Shown: piece after piece, positions 38,784 through 47,019 of the stretch
Position numbering within the stretch: position 1 is the first letter of the stretch
How the letters are laid out: each line of letters opens with the position of its first letter
Assembly: GCA_902787185.1 (NCBI GenBank)
Contig: CADAFP010000012.1
Coordinates: 26,469-90,468, forward strand
Length of the DNA stretch: 64,000 nucleotides
Reading direction: 5' to 3'
DNA from: an uncultured Bacteroidales bacterium
Lineage (GTDB): Bacteria > Bacteroidota > Bacteroidia > Bacteroidales > Muribaculaceae
Notes under the pieces: model-generated
The model's input: only the letters and a program-made list of their open reading frames with translations
Told to the model about the DNA's origin: nothing
Databases searched by the model: none
Program-made: the position numbers and the translations under genes

Positions 38784-40067
38784 ATGGTTGAAGAAAAAAT
38801 CATACTCCAGGTCTTGACCGAACAGAGAGACGAAAAGAATGCTTTCGACACAGCTTCATGGGTCGCACGAAGAGAAGAGTCGCTCATTGAGCTTGACAGC
38901 CCGCTTGCTCAGATTGTAATTGGCGTCAGGCGCAGTGGCAAGTCCACTTTATGCCACAAGGTGCTGATTGAGAACAGAATCAATTACGGTTATGCCAACC
39001 TTGACGATGACAGATTGGCAAGCATGAAAACAGAAGACCTCAACACCTTGCTGTCGTGTATCTATCAGATTTATGGCACCGATATCAAGTATCTTTTCCT
39101 GGATGAGATTCAAAATGTAGATGGTTGGCACTTGTTTGTGAACCGTTTGTTAAGAAATAACATGAGGGTAATTGTCACGGGTAGTAACGCGAAGCTGCTA
39201 AGCGGCGAACTTGCTACTCACCTCACGGGACGTTATAACGAGATCAGGCTTTTCCCGTTCTCATTTTTGGAATATTGCCGTTTTCACCATATCAATACCA
39301 CAAGCATTACCACAAAGGCATTAGCCGACCGTCAGCAAGCCTTCATGGATTACATCAACAATGGTGGATTCCCTGAGATTCAATCGTTACACAACAAGCG
39401 AGGATATGTACAAAGCCTAATAGAGGCCATTTTGATAAAAGACATCCAATACCGCTATCAAGTGCGCAGCACTGATGCCTTACGCAAGATTGCTCATCAT
39501 CTGATTTCCAATTCTTGCCATATTATCAATTACGGAGAACTCGCTTCGCTGCTGGGTATTTCTGACAAGACTGTCAAGAAATACGTGGAATACTTACAGC
39601 AGGCATTCTTAATGCAGTTGCTAATCAAGCATTCATTCAAGAGCAAACAGCGTATTCATAATGAGAAAGCCTATTGTGTTGATGTCGGCCTCCAGAACAA
39701 TCGTGACAACTCAATGGCTGCTGAAAACCTCGGATGGCGTCTCGAGAACATTGTGTTCATCGAATTAATGCGCCGATGTGCGCCCCAGTTTTTAGACATC
39801 TATTATTATAAACCATCATCCAGAGCTAAAGAAGTGGATTTTGTCATCTGCAACCAAGACAAAGCCATTGAGCTGATACAAGTTGCCTTTGACATCAGTA
39901 GCCCTAAAGCCTTTCAGCGGGAAACGTCATCTCTGATAAAAGCTTCGGGGGAACTGAGATGTGACAAGCTCACGCTGATTTCATTAAGCGAAACAAGTGA
40001 TGTAGACATTGATGGCAAGAGAATACATATCCGCTCAGCGCTGGACTGGCTGTTGGAACAATCATGA
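38784..40067 (+). CDS. AAA ATPase with DUF4143 domain
   Basis: A 427-residue ATP-binding protein of the ATPase/DUF4143 class common in gut anaerobes. Walker A is in IGVRRSGKSTLCHKVL, Walker B in YLFLDEIQNVDGWHLF, and a sensor in IVTGSNAKLLSGELATHLTGRYNEI. The C-terminal DUF4143 region carries a nuclease-like core (PSSRAKEVDFVICNQDKAIELIQVAFD). The family often travels alone between strains and is suspected of a selfish or defence role; its reaction is unknown. It sits beside a broken gene, consistent with insertion. Codon use is A/T-richer than that of neighbouring housekeeping genes. Confidence 0.92.
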   Translation: MVEEKIILQVLTEQRDEKNAFDTASWVARREESLIELDSPLAQIVIGVRRSGKSTLCHKVLIENRINYGYANLDDDRLASMKTEDLNTLLSCIYQIYGTDIKYLFLDEIQNVDGWHLFVNRLLRNNMRVIVTGSNAKLLSGELATHLTGRYNEIRLFPFSFLEYCRFHHINTTSITTKALADRQQAFMDYINNGGFPEIQSLHNKRGYVQSLIEAILIKDIQYRYQVRSTDALRKIAHHLISNSCHIINYGELASLLGISDKTVKKYVEYLQQAFLMQLLIKHSFKSKQRIHNEKAYCVDVGLQNNRDNSMAAENLGWRLENIVFIELMRRCAPQFLDIYYYKPSSRAKEVDFVICNQDKAIELIQVAFDISSPKAFQRETSSLIKASGELRCDKLTLISLSETSDVDIDGKRIHIRSALDWLLEQS

Positions 40068-40091
40068 ATACTAATCTAATCAACGAATAAT

Positions 40092-40394
40092 ATGGAGAAG
40101 AGAGAGAAACAAGAGAAAATGCCAGTGAGTGCACGGTTAAAAGCGTGCCGCGTGATTGGTATCTTGATGATGGTGGCTGCTATCGCCTATCTGGTGTGGC
40201 CCGGTGACTATGACAACAAGGGCGTCGTGGGCTATGTGGACGACTGTTTCCTGTTCATGGTGGCCTACACGTTCACCAAGGGCAGCTTTATGCGTCCTGA
40301 ACGCCGTTACATCCGCCGCCAACTCTACACGTTGTCGTCGCTGTTCGCCCTGCTCGCCCTGTGCTGGACCATCCTCATGATCTTCACGAAATAA
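40092..40394 (+). CDS. Small membrane protein, weakly DUF1232/YkvA-like
   Basis: A 100-residue protein with hydrophobic helices at about 17-36 (CRVIGILMMVAAIAYLVWP), 45-60 and 78-97 (LSSLFALLALCWTILMIF). YDNKGVVGYVDDCFLFMVAY faintly resembles the P-V-x-G-Y-x-D-D motif of DUF1232 (YkvA) proteins. The match is too weak to name. It starts 24 bp after the ATPase gene and may be co-transcribed. It is convergent with the YefM/YoeB pair. Confidence 0.7.
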   Translation: MEKREKQEKMPVSARLKACRVIGILMMVAAIAYLVWPGDYDNKGVVGYVDDCFLFMVAYTFTKGSFMRPERRYIRRQLYTLSSLFALLALCWTILMIFTK

Positions 40395-40429
40395 TCTGTC
40401 GGCCCCACTTTTGTCAAACCTGTACACCG

Positions 40430-40705
40430 TCACTTGTCATCGTAGTGGCCTTCGACCGAGATGACTAGCACGATGACCACATCATCATAGATGTCATAAA
40501 TGATGCGGTCTTGTCCCGACAAACGTCGGGAATAGGTGATTCCGTTTCCACCTTTCAACGGCTCGGGATGACCTGTTCCTGTTCGAGGGTGCTGTTCCAG
40601 TTCCGGAAGCAAACGGTAGAGTTTCTTGAAAGAGGTTGGGTTAGACTTCTTCCATTTCTTGATGACACGCTGGGCCTCTTCAGCAAATTGAATGCGATAG
40701 CTCAT
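40430..40705 (-). CDS. yoeB: YoeB-type mRNA interferase toxin
   Basis: A 91-residue Txe/YoeB toxin that cleaves mRNA on the ribosome. Key features are HPRTGTGHPEPLKGG, the SRRLSGQDRIIYDI core and the C-terminal VEGHYDDK; YoeB enzymes end in the conserved histidine-tyrosine pair seen here. The start overlaps the antitoxin stop as ATGA (40702-40705), so translation is coupled. Length is about normal (84-92). Confidence 0.95.
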   Translation of the reverse strand: MSYRIQFAEEAQRVIKKWKKSNPTSFKKLYRLLPELEQHPRTGTGHPEPLKGGNGITYSRRLSGQDRIIYDIYDDVVIVLVISVEGHYDDK

Positions 40706-40953
40706 AACTCATCCATCCATTGCTGGGCTGCCGATGCGTTGTCGAACTCAAGTGTTGCACCATCTCGATATTCCTGACGAGCCTTTTCAATTTTTGAAGC
40801 AAGTTGTGGGGTTATCTCCAATTCGCCATCATCAACGACAATAATCGTGTAAGTCTTGTTACCACGACGCACCAAGACCTGCTCACCCTTGTCAACGCGG
40901 TCAAGCGATGCCGCCAAATTACTCCTAAAATCTCTAATCGTTAACGTAGTCAT
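40702..40953 (-). CDS. yefM: YefM/Phd-type antitoxin
   Basis: An 83-residue antitoxin starting MTTLTIRDFRSNLAASLDRV at ATG 40953. The frame is open to 41049, but that stretch overlaps the operator and lacks family similarity. The N-terminal part is the DNA-binding Phd/YefM fold; the C-terminal part (ASKIEKARQEYRDGATLEFD) should wrap the YoeB toxin. The pair autoregulates through the operator at 41010-41033. Together the two genes form a complete type II toxin-antitoxin module. Confidence 0.93.
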   Translation of the reverse strand: MTTLTIRDFRSNLAASLDRVDKGEQVLVRRGNKTYTIIVVDDGELEITPQLASKIEKARQEYRDGATLEFDNASAAQQWMDEL

Positions 40954-41009
40954 ATCATCGTTGTCTTTTTGCGGCAAAGATAATATGTTCACATCAAATA
41001 TGCAAGAGA

Positions 41010-41033
41010 TTGTGTACAAAAATGTGTACACAA
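41010..41033 (-). promoter_or_regulatory. YefM operator with two TGTACA boxes
   Basis: TTGTGTAC (41010-41017) and GTACACAA (41026-41033) form a dyad containing TGTACA at 41013-41018 and 41025-41030, exactly 12 bp centre to centre. E. coli YefM binds TGTACA boxes spaced 12 bp apart. It lies 57-80 bp upstream of the antitoxin start. Confidence 0.75.
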
Positions 41034-41111
41034 GGAAAAACATTGTCACTGACGAAAACGCATTTTTCTTGGAAAAGCGGGGGAAATCTTGTTTTCTTTA
41101 GGGGAAATGGC

Positions 41112-41119
41112 TACCTTTG
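41112..41119 (+). promoter_or_regulatory. -7 promoter element of the 41.1-kb transcript
   Basis: TACCTTTG matches TAnnTTTG. CTTG 20 bp upstream is a weak -33. The transcript should begin near 41125, about 150 bases before the BspA gene start. Confidence 0.55.
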
Positions 41120-41124
41120 CATGA

Positions 41125-41216
41125 GGATGACGGTTCATCGCCATCTATGACTTTATTTGGCGTTTTGCCATCGCCCTACTTCGGGAGGGGGTGGCAAATT
41201 CAGTCCACGCTTTTTT
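41125..41216 (+). ncRNA. Structured leader or small RNA with terminator upstream of BspA gene
   Basis: From the predicted start, three hairpins follow: TGGC-GTTTT-GCCA (41158-41170), CCCTAC-TTCG-GGAGGG (41174-41189, a C(UUCG)G tetraloop) and GTGG-N10-CCAC (41191-41208), then GC and six T (41211-41216). The last module, including its loop AAATTCAGT, repeats the end of the RNA candidate at 37605-37628. It is either a separate small RNA or an attenuating leader for the BspA gene at 41272. Confidence 0.45.
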
Positions 41217-41271
41217 ATTACAACCAGGGCTGCTGAGGGCTGCCAGCAGACCAAAAAAACTGTTATCATTT

Positions 41272-43947
41272 ATGAGAAAACTACTACATTCACTCCGCGC
41301 AGCATTGCTGATGCCGCTACTGCTGGCTCTACTGCTGCCAGCCACAGCTATCGCCCACGACTTCGAGGCTGGCGGCATCTATTACAACATCGTCAATGGC
41401 GAGGCTGTTGTTACCTTCCAGGGGACAAATTACTATTCCGCAGCCTATTCTGGTGACGTGGTCATACCCGAAACGGTCTATTACAACGGCACGACCTATT
41501 CTGTCACCACTATCGGTGAATACGCTTTCCGATATTGCTTTGGATTGACGAGTGCTTCTATCCCAAATTCCGTCACCACTATCGGTGAATACGCTTTCCA
41601 AAGGTGCTCTGGATTAACTAATGTTTCTATCCCAAATTCCGTCACTACCATCGGCAACTGGGCTTTTTCTTACTGCTCAGGACTGACTAGCATCAACATC
41701 CCAAATTCCGTCACTACCCTTGGCGACTATGTGTTGGCGGTCTGCAGGGGGCTGACAAGCATCAACTTACCAAATTCCATCACTTCCATCGGCAACTATG
41801 CTTTCAATAGTTGCTCAGGACTGACTAGCATCAACATTCCAAATTCCGTCAATTCCATCGGTATCGCTGCATTCTCCTACTGCTCGGGGCTGACCAGCAT
41901 CAACTTACCAAATTCCGTCACTCACATCGGTAACGCTGCATTCGGCTACTGCTCGGGGCTGACCAGCATCAACATCCCAAATTCTGTCACTTCTATCGGT
42001 GACAGGGCTTTCACTAACTGCTCGGGGCTGACCAGCGTGACAATACCCAACTCCGTCACTTCTATCGGTAACTATGCGTTTTCTGGCTGTTCGGGAGTGA
42101 CCAGTGTAGTAGTGGCAAGCGATAATCCAATTTATGACTCACGTAGCAACTGCAACGCCATTATCGAGACAGCAAGCAATACGCTGATTAGCGGTTGCCA
42201 AAACTCTGTTATTCCCAATTCTGTCACCGCCATCGGCAATGAAGCGTTCAGGAGTTGCACTGGATTGACAAGTATAACGATTCCCAACTCTGTAACCACC
42301 ATCGGCAATGAAGCGTTCTTGGGTTGTACTGGATTGACAAGTATAACGATTCCCAACTCAGTCACAACACTTGGCAGTTTTGCGTTTGTTGGCTGTTCGG
42401 GACTGACCAGTGTCACTGTAGCAGGCGATAACCCATTCTATGATTCACGCGACAACTGCAACGCCATCATCGAGACTGCAAGCAATACACTGATTTATGG
42501 TAACCAAAACACTGTCATCCCCAATTCTGTCACCGCCATCGGCAATGAAGCGTTTTATAACTGCACGGAACTGACTAGTATCACCATCCCGAGTTCGGTG
42601 ACTTCAATCAGCGACTATGCGTTCTATATCTGTACGGGACTGACAAGCATCAACATACCAAATTCTGTCACTTCAATCGGCAATGATGCTTTCGAAGGTT
42701 GCACTGGACTGACCAGAATCAACATTCCAAATTCTGTCACTTCCATCGGCAACAATGCGTTTGCTTACTGCGAGGCGCTTAACGACGTGTATAGTTTCAT
42801 TTCTTATCCCGATAATATTACAATGGGGCTGAACGTATTCATTAATATCGACAATGATTATTCCAACCGCACCCTTTACGTGCCTCAATCCAGTTCAGGA
42901 AACTATCAACAAGACAGCAGATGGAGTCAATACTTCGGCAATATCGTTGAGATGCCTTCCGAATTTGAGGTTGACGGCATCTACTACAGGTTAATTAATG
43001 CCAACGAAGTTGCTGTCACTTATAAATATGGCCACAAATACACTGGAGATATCATCATCCCCGAGACAATCAATTTTGGAGGCATGACCTATTCTGTCAC
43101 CGCTATTGGCAACGAGGCATTCGAGGGTTGCGTTAACCTGACGAGCGTTTCCATCCCCAATTCAGTCTCTTCCATTGGCCAATGGGCGTTTACGGGCTGT
43201 ACCAAGTTGGCGAACATTAATATTCCCAATTCAGTCACTACCATTGGCAATGGGACGTTCCAGAACTGTATAAAGTTAGCAAACATCAATATTCCGAATT
43301 CAGTCACTACCATTGGCGATAATGCGTTTGCGTATTGCTATCGTCTGACAGAGATTACGGTTCCTGAGTCCGTTACAACGATTGGTCTCACCACATTCAG
43401 TTATTGCTACAGCCTTGCTGAGGTGACGTGGAATGCCCGAAACTGCATGCTTGAATATACTTATTTTGATGACGAAGATCATCTTCCGTTCGCTTTTTGC
43501 CCCAGCCTGAAGAAAATCATCATTGGTAGCGAGGTGGAGAGCATCGACGACGAAATCTTCTGCATCTATGACCCGGTATATAACAACATCGACACAGTGA
43601 TGTGCCTGGCTGAGGTGCCGCCGGTCATCAGCGAGGACTGCTTCTGGACCCATACCTATGAGAAGGCCACGCTGTGTGTGCCCAGAGCATCGGTAGATAG
43701 TTATGCCAGCGCCACAGGCTGGAAAGAATTTGTCAACCGTGCAACCATTGCCACCGACGAAGACTATCCTGGTGACGTGGATAACGACGGCACCGTCACC
43801 ATCGGCGACGTGACCTTGCTCATCGACTACATCCTCGGCACAAACAATCATTCTATCAATTCAGTGAATGCCGACGTGGATGGTGACCGCTACATCACCA
43901 TCGGTGACGTGACCGCTCTGATTGATGACCTGCTGCGCAAGAATTAA
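41272..43947 (+). CDS. BspA-like leucine-rich-repeat surface protein with dockerin-like end
   Basis: An 891-residue exported protein. ATG 41272 (MRKLLHSLRAALLMPLLLAL) gives a clean signal peptide; the open frame to 41191 is leader. The body has more than 20 BspA/Treponema-type LRR_5 units with the repeated I-P-N-S-V-T-x-I-G-x-x-A-F consensus in two blocks, separated by a beta-rich linker near residue 560 (EFEVDGIYYRLINANEV). The C-terminal 60 residues contain two Ca-binding dockerin-like repeats (DVDNDGTVTIGDVTLLIDYI and DVDGDRYITIGDVTALIDDL). Such proteins are cell-surface adhesins. It resembles the minus-strand gene at 59739, implying duplication. Confidence 0.93.
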   Translation: MRKLLHSLRAALLMPLLLALLLPATAIAHDFEAGGIYYNIVNGEAVVTFQGTNYYSAAYSGDVVIPETVYYNGTTYSVTTIGEYAFRYCFGLTSASIPNSVTTIGEYAFQRCSGLTNVSIPNSVTTIGNWAFSYCSGLTSINIPNSVTTLGDYVLAVCRGLTSINLPNSITSIGNYAFNSCSGLTSINIPNSVNSIGIAAFSYCSGLTSINLPNSVTHIGNAAFGYCSGLTSINIPNSVTSIGDRAFTNCSGLTSVTIPNSVTSIGNYAFSGCSGVTSVVVASDNPIYDSRSNCNAIIETASNTLISGCQNSVIPNSVTAIGNEAFRSCTGLTSITIPNSVTTIGNEAFLGCTGLTSITIPNSVTTLGSFAFVGCSGLTSVTVAGDNPFYDSRDNCNAIIETASNTLIYGNQNTVIPNSVTAIGNEAFYNCTELTSITIPSSVTSISDYAFYICTGLTSINIPNSVTSIGNDAFEGCTGLTRINIPNSVTSIGNNAFAYCEALNDVYSFISYPDNITMGLNVFINIDNDYSNRTLYVPQSSSGNYQQDSRWSQYFGNIVEMPSEFEVDGIYYRLINANEVAVTYKYGHKYTGDIIIPETINFGGMTYSVTAIGNEAFEGCVNLTSVSIPNSVSSIGQWAFTGCTKLANINIPNSVTTIGNGTFQNCIKLANINIPNSVTTIGDNAFAYCYRLTEITVPESVTTIGLTTFSYCYSLAEVTWNARNCMLEYTYFDDEDHLPFAFCPSLKKIIIGSEVESIDDEIFCIYDPVYNNIDTVMCLAEVPPVISEDCFWTHTYEKATLCVPRASVDSYASATGWKEFVNRATIATDEDYPGDVDNDGTVTIGDVTLLIDYILGTNNHSINSVNADVDGDRYITIGDVTALIDDLLRKN

Positions 43948-43987
43948 AAGAATCGTCCATCAGCGGCGATAATCAGATAATTGAACT

Positions 43988-44027
43988 CCGCCAACCGGCT
44001 ATCCTTTCCAAAGAAGCCGATTGGCGG
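43988..44027. terminator. GC-rich hairpin after the BspA gene
   Basis: CCGCCAACCGGC (43988-43999) pairs with GCCGATTGGCGG (44016-44027), one mismatch, 41 bp after the stop. No T run follows, so it may protect the 3' end or terminate weakly. Confidence 0.5.
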
Positions 44028-44136
44028 GGTTACTTATCTCGTCACCTCGAAGCAAAACTCATGTCTCTTATTAATGATCGCGCTACGCGCGAGAAATCAA
44101 ATAGAATTACTAATAAAAAATATAAGATGTCGATTC

Positions 44137-44159
44137 GTTGCTTTAGCAACTGTTTTTTT
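44137..44159 (+). terminator. Terminator hairpin GTTGC-TTTA-GCAAC with T run
   Basis: A five-base-pair stem with TGTTTTTTT after it lies between the convergent BspA and acyltransferase genes. Flanking GCGAGAAATCAAA (near 44087) and TTTGATTTCTTGCG (near 44157) can form a larger outer stem. Confidence 0.6.
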
Positions 44160-44208
44160 GATTTCTTGCGAGCTTGAGCGAGCAATCCTTGTTTTGGTGA
44201 ATTGTCGG

Positions 44209-45321
44209 TTATGTCGAGGAGTGGCGGGTGAGGTAGCGGCGGACGGGGCGGTCGTAGAAACGCCAGCAGAGCCATGCCAACAGGATGCAGGCGAGAGGCA
44301 GGGCCACGGCGACGGGCCACACGTCGTTCACTCGGGCGATGGGGACAAGGTTACCGTCAAAGCCGATGTGGGCATAGAACAAGTACATCAGGGGGTAGTG
44401 GACGGCATAGAGGGGGTAACTCAATTCGCCCAGGAAATGGCTCACGCGCCGCGTTGCCGTTCCCAAGGATTGCTGGGAAGTTCCCAACCACACCAAACAC
44501 GGAAAGACCAGGATGACGCACAGGGCATCATAGAGGCCACCCTGCCACGGCTGCAAGTCACCAAACACGAGGGGCACACAACCCACCAGCAGAATGACGG
44601 CGCCACAGAGCCAAAAGGCAGCGCGTATCCCCTTCACGGGGCGGAACACCCTTGCCATGAGCATACCCATCGTATAGGGGAACAGCATTCGCACCAGCCC
44701 AGTCCACAAGCCGCCGTCCACCATCGACCACCCTACTCCCAAATAGCCGTCACTCACAGCGATATAGGCCAGCATGCCGCCCGAAACAAGAGCGATTACC
44801 GCCAGCCAACGTGTGGGCAAACGACGCAACAGCAAAGCGTAGAAGATATTGCCGATGTATTCAAAAAACAGCGACCACGTGGGGCCGTTTAGTGGGAACA
44901 TCTCGCCATTGCCACGCACGTCGGCAGCCGCGCCAGGATAGAGCGGCAACATGAACATGGCCAGCAACATGGCCACCATCACCCACCCGGTCGCAACAGG
45001 AGTGCCATCCCAACGCACACCCCCTTGCAGGAAAAAACACAAGGCTCCGATGAGCGCCCCAATGACGACCATGGGATGCAGGCGGATGAGACGACGCTTG
45101 AAGAATTGCCCTATCGAGAGACCCTCGCCCCAACGGCTGTCGTAGGCATAACCGATGACAAATCCCGAAAGGACAAAAAAGAAATCCACGGCGAGGTAGC
45201 CGTGGGGCACCGGCGACCAGTCGAAACACTCAAACACATGATAAACAATCACCATGAGGGCCGCGACACCGCGCAAGCCGTCAAGGATATCATAGCGAGG
45301 TTTAGACAGGAAACGCTGCAT
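44209..45321 (-). CDS. Acyltransferase 3 family membrane protein
   Basis: A 370-residue membrane acyltransferase of the OafA/NodX type, which O-acetylates surface glycans. The N-terminal YDILDGLRGVAALMVIVYHVFE holds the catalytic histidine, and FFFVLSGFVIGYAYDSR and RLIRLHPMVVIGAL are conserved. About ten membrane helices follow. It lies 16 bp after the Usp gene, so it is probably the last gene of an HTH-Usp-acyltransferase transcript. Confidence 0.93.
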   Translation of the reverse strand: MQRFLSKPRYDILDGLRGVAALMVIVYHVFECFDWSPVPHGYLAVDFFFVLSGFVIGYAYDSRWGEGLSIGQFFKRRLIRLHPMVVIGALIGALCFFLQGGVRWDGTPVATGWVMVAMLLAMFMLPLYPGAAADVRGNGEMFPLNGPTWSLFFEYIGNIFYALLLRRLPTRWLAVIALVSGGMLAYIAVSDGYLGVGWSMVDGGLWTGLVRMLFPYTMGMLMARVFRPVKGIRAAFWLCGAVILLVGCVPLVFGDLQPWQGGLYDALCVILVFPCLVWLGTSQQSLGTATRRVSHFLGELSYPLYAVHYPLMYLFYAHIGFDGNLVPIARVNDVWPVAVALPLACILLAWLCWRFYDRPVRRYLTRHSST

Positions 45322-45337
45322 GACTCAACATCGTCCC

Positions 45338-46444
45338 TTACACGGGGACGACGAGCATAGGGGTGTCGGTCTGGAACAAGACGCGGTGGGCGATGCTGGG
45401 GTTGAACAGGCGCGAGAAGATGCTCGACTTCTTGTTGGGCACAGCGATGAGTTGCACGTTCTCCTCCTTGGCATACTGCGAGAAACTCTCCATGAAAGTC
45501 TTGGCGGCGATGCGCTTGGTCTTGAAGGTGCACTCGGGATAGTGCTCGCGGCAATACTGCACGAGCTGCTGCAGCGACTGGTCCACGAGGCGGCGGTCCT
45601 TCTTATCGACCACGGGGATGATGGTCACCTCCACGCCACGCATGTTGAACAGGCGGGCAAAGCGGTCAAACGACAGCAGGTCCTGCTGGATAAGGTTAGA
45701 GAAAAAGGCCACATGGGTGATGTCGGTCAGCCCCACGTCGGACATACCGATGGGAACAGTAAAGATGGGGAACTTGCAGGCATCCATCACCTCGCCCGCC
45801 ACGCTGCCGATGAGGTTCTGACGGCGGCGGTTGGTGCCGCTGGTGCCCATGACGATGAGCGAGACGTCATACTTCTGCGCATAGTGCAATATCTGTTCCT
45901 CGGGGATACCCTCGGTCACCTTGGTCTCGATTCTCACCTTGGGCAGCTCGCCAGCGGCGATTTTGTCTTTGAGCATCTTCTCGAACTCGGCCATCTGCTG
46001 GCGCGCATTCTTCTTGATGCCCTTAATCTCGTCCTCGGGTGAGTTGTCATAGCGGTCGCTGCCAAAAGGTAACGACATCGTGTGGCGTTCGTTGATGTAA
46101 CTGTGCAGCAACAAGACCTTGCCACGGAAACGTCGCGCATACTCCATGCCCAACTTGACCGACTTGATGGAGTACTTGCCGAAGTCCACGGGAAGCAGCA
46201 CGCAGCACTTGTCGCTGGTCGAAGTCTCGGGCGACTCGATGATCTGCAGCGCCTGCGGCAGGTCACGCTCACGAATGCGCACCCTCACTCCCGAAGCGAG
46301 CACTTTCTCGTCGAGGTTGACGTTGTGCAGTTTCACCTCGATGCCCTCTTCCTCCAGGGTATTCTTCAGGTCCACAGCGCGGTCAAACGTGTGGATGGCG
46401 ACGGTAATCAGCCTGTTGGGATCGTTGTTGTTCTTGTTGTCCAT
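45338..46444 (-). CDS. Universal stress protein with N-terminal DUF2007-like domain
   Basis: A 368-residue cytoplasmic protein. The first 80 residues (TVAIHTFDRAVDLKNTLEEEG) resemble the DUF2007 signal-transducing domain. The rest is one or two Usp domains: CVLLPVDFGKYSIKSVKLG at about 85 and the nucleotide-binding loop LIVMGTSGTNRRRQNLIGSVAGEVM at about 215-240. A second, more diverged Usp half ends at MLVVPV. ATP-binding Usp proteins respond to stress or growth arrest. The gene is 20 bp after the HTH gene. Confidence 0.88.
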   Translation of the reverse strand: MDNKNNNDPNRLITVAIHTFDRAVDLKNTLEEEGIEVKLHNVNLDEKVLASGVRVRIRERDLPQALQIIESPETSTSDKCCVLLPVDFGKYSIKSVKLGMEYARRFRGKVLLLHSYINERHTMSLPFGSDRYDNSPEDEIKGIKKNARQQMAEFEKMLKDKIAAGELPKVRIETKVTEGIPEEQILHYAQKYDVSLIVMGTSGTNRRRQNLIGSVAGEVMDACKFPIFTVPIGMSDVGLTDITHVAFFSNLIQQDLLSFDRFARLFNMRGVEVTIIPVVDKKDRRLVDQSLQQLVQYCREHYPECTFKTKRIAAKTFMESFSQYAKEENVQLIAVPNKKSSIFSRLFNPSIAHRVLFQTDTPMLVVPV

Positions 46445-46464
46445 AGCAGTGGAGAGAATTAGTG

Positions 46465-46716
46465 TCAGGAATTTTGCTCAAGAATCTCGAGAGCCATGTC
46501 AAGAATCTTGGGGTCGTCAAGCACTACCAGGCCGCCGTCGGGACCCGGTTCAAGGTGGAAACCCATGTTGGTACCAAACTCATAATTAGACCCACCAAAG
46601 TAGTTTCTCACCGACTGAACCGGCAGGTTGAGTTTGTCGGCGATAACGTGGATGGAGCCTTCAGGCAGACGGTTCTTGATGCGTCGCAGTTCGTTGAATG
46701 TGATGGTTCTCGACAT
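46465..46716 (-). CDS. Small DNA-binding-type protein conserved in Bacteroidetes
   Basis: An 83-residue protein starting MSRTITFNELRRIKNRLPEG. IHVIADKLNLPVQSVRNYFGG is a clear helix-turn-helix of the kind that scans the major groove. The C-terminal part (VVLDDPKILDMALEILEQ) is a short helix. It heads a probable transcript with the Usp and acyltransferase genes and may regulate them. Its promoter at 46760-46790 is an excellent consensus match. Confidence 0.8.
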   Translation of the reverse strand: MSRTITFNELRRIKNRLPEGSIHVIADKLNLPVQSVRNYFGGSNYEFGTNMGFHLEPGPDGGLVVLDDPKILDMALEILEQNS

Positions 46717-46759
46717 AGGCGATACTGATAATTTTAAAGCGGTATTTCGGTATTTTCCA

Positions 46760-46790
46760 CAAAATTACGACAAATCGGCCAATTCACAAA
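46760..46790 (-). promoter_or_regulatory. Consensus promoter of the HTH-Usp-acyltransferase unit
   Basis: On the minus strand TTTG (46790-46787), 19 bases and TAATTTTG (46767-46760) match the Bacteroidetes promoter consensus exactly. The start would lie about 40 bp before ATG 46716. Confidence 0.8.
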
Positions 46791-46988
46791 AAAAACACAC
46801 CAAAAAAAAGCCATTTTCCAGTCATTCTTCTTTTTAACCATACTTCATCGGCCTCTTTTCAAAGGACCACCAAATGAAAAGCCCGTCATTGCCTCCGAAA
46901 TGGCTGTGTGACACAAGCAAAATTCATAGCAACCGTATATTTAACATTATTTCATCAAATTCTATTCAAAAACCCGAAATATGCCCTT

Positions 46989-46996
46989 ATATTTGC
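46989..46996 (+). promoter_or_regulatory. -7 promoter element of trkA-trkH
   Basis: TATATTTG fits TAnnTTTG and ends 23 bp before the trkA ATG at 47020. No TTTG at -33. Confidence 0.55.
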
Positions 46997-47019
46997 GGCG
47001 TTACTTAATACAATTGATT

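Larger units (their letters stand above)
46717..47019. other. Intergenic region between divergent HTH and trkA genes
   Basis: These 303 bp hold only the two listed promoters and A-rich filler (runs of A at 46788-46810). No gene or stable RNA fold was seen. Confidence 0.6.
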
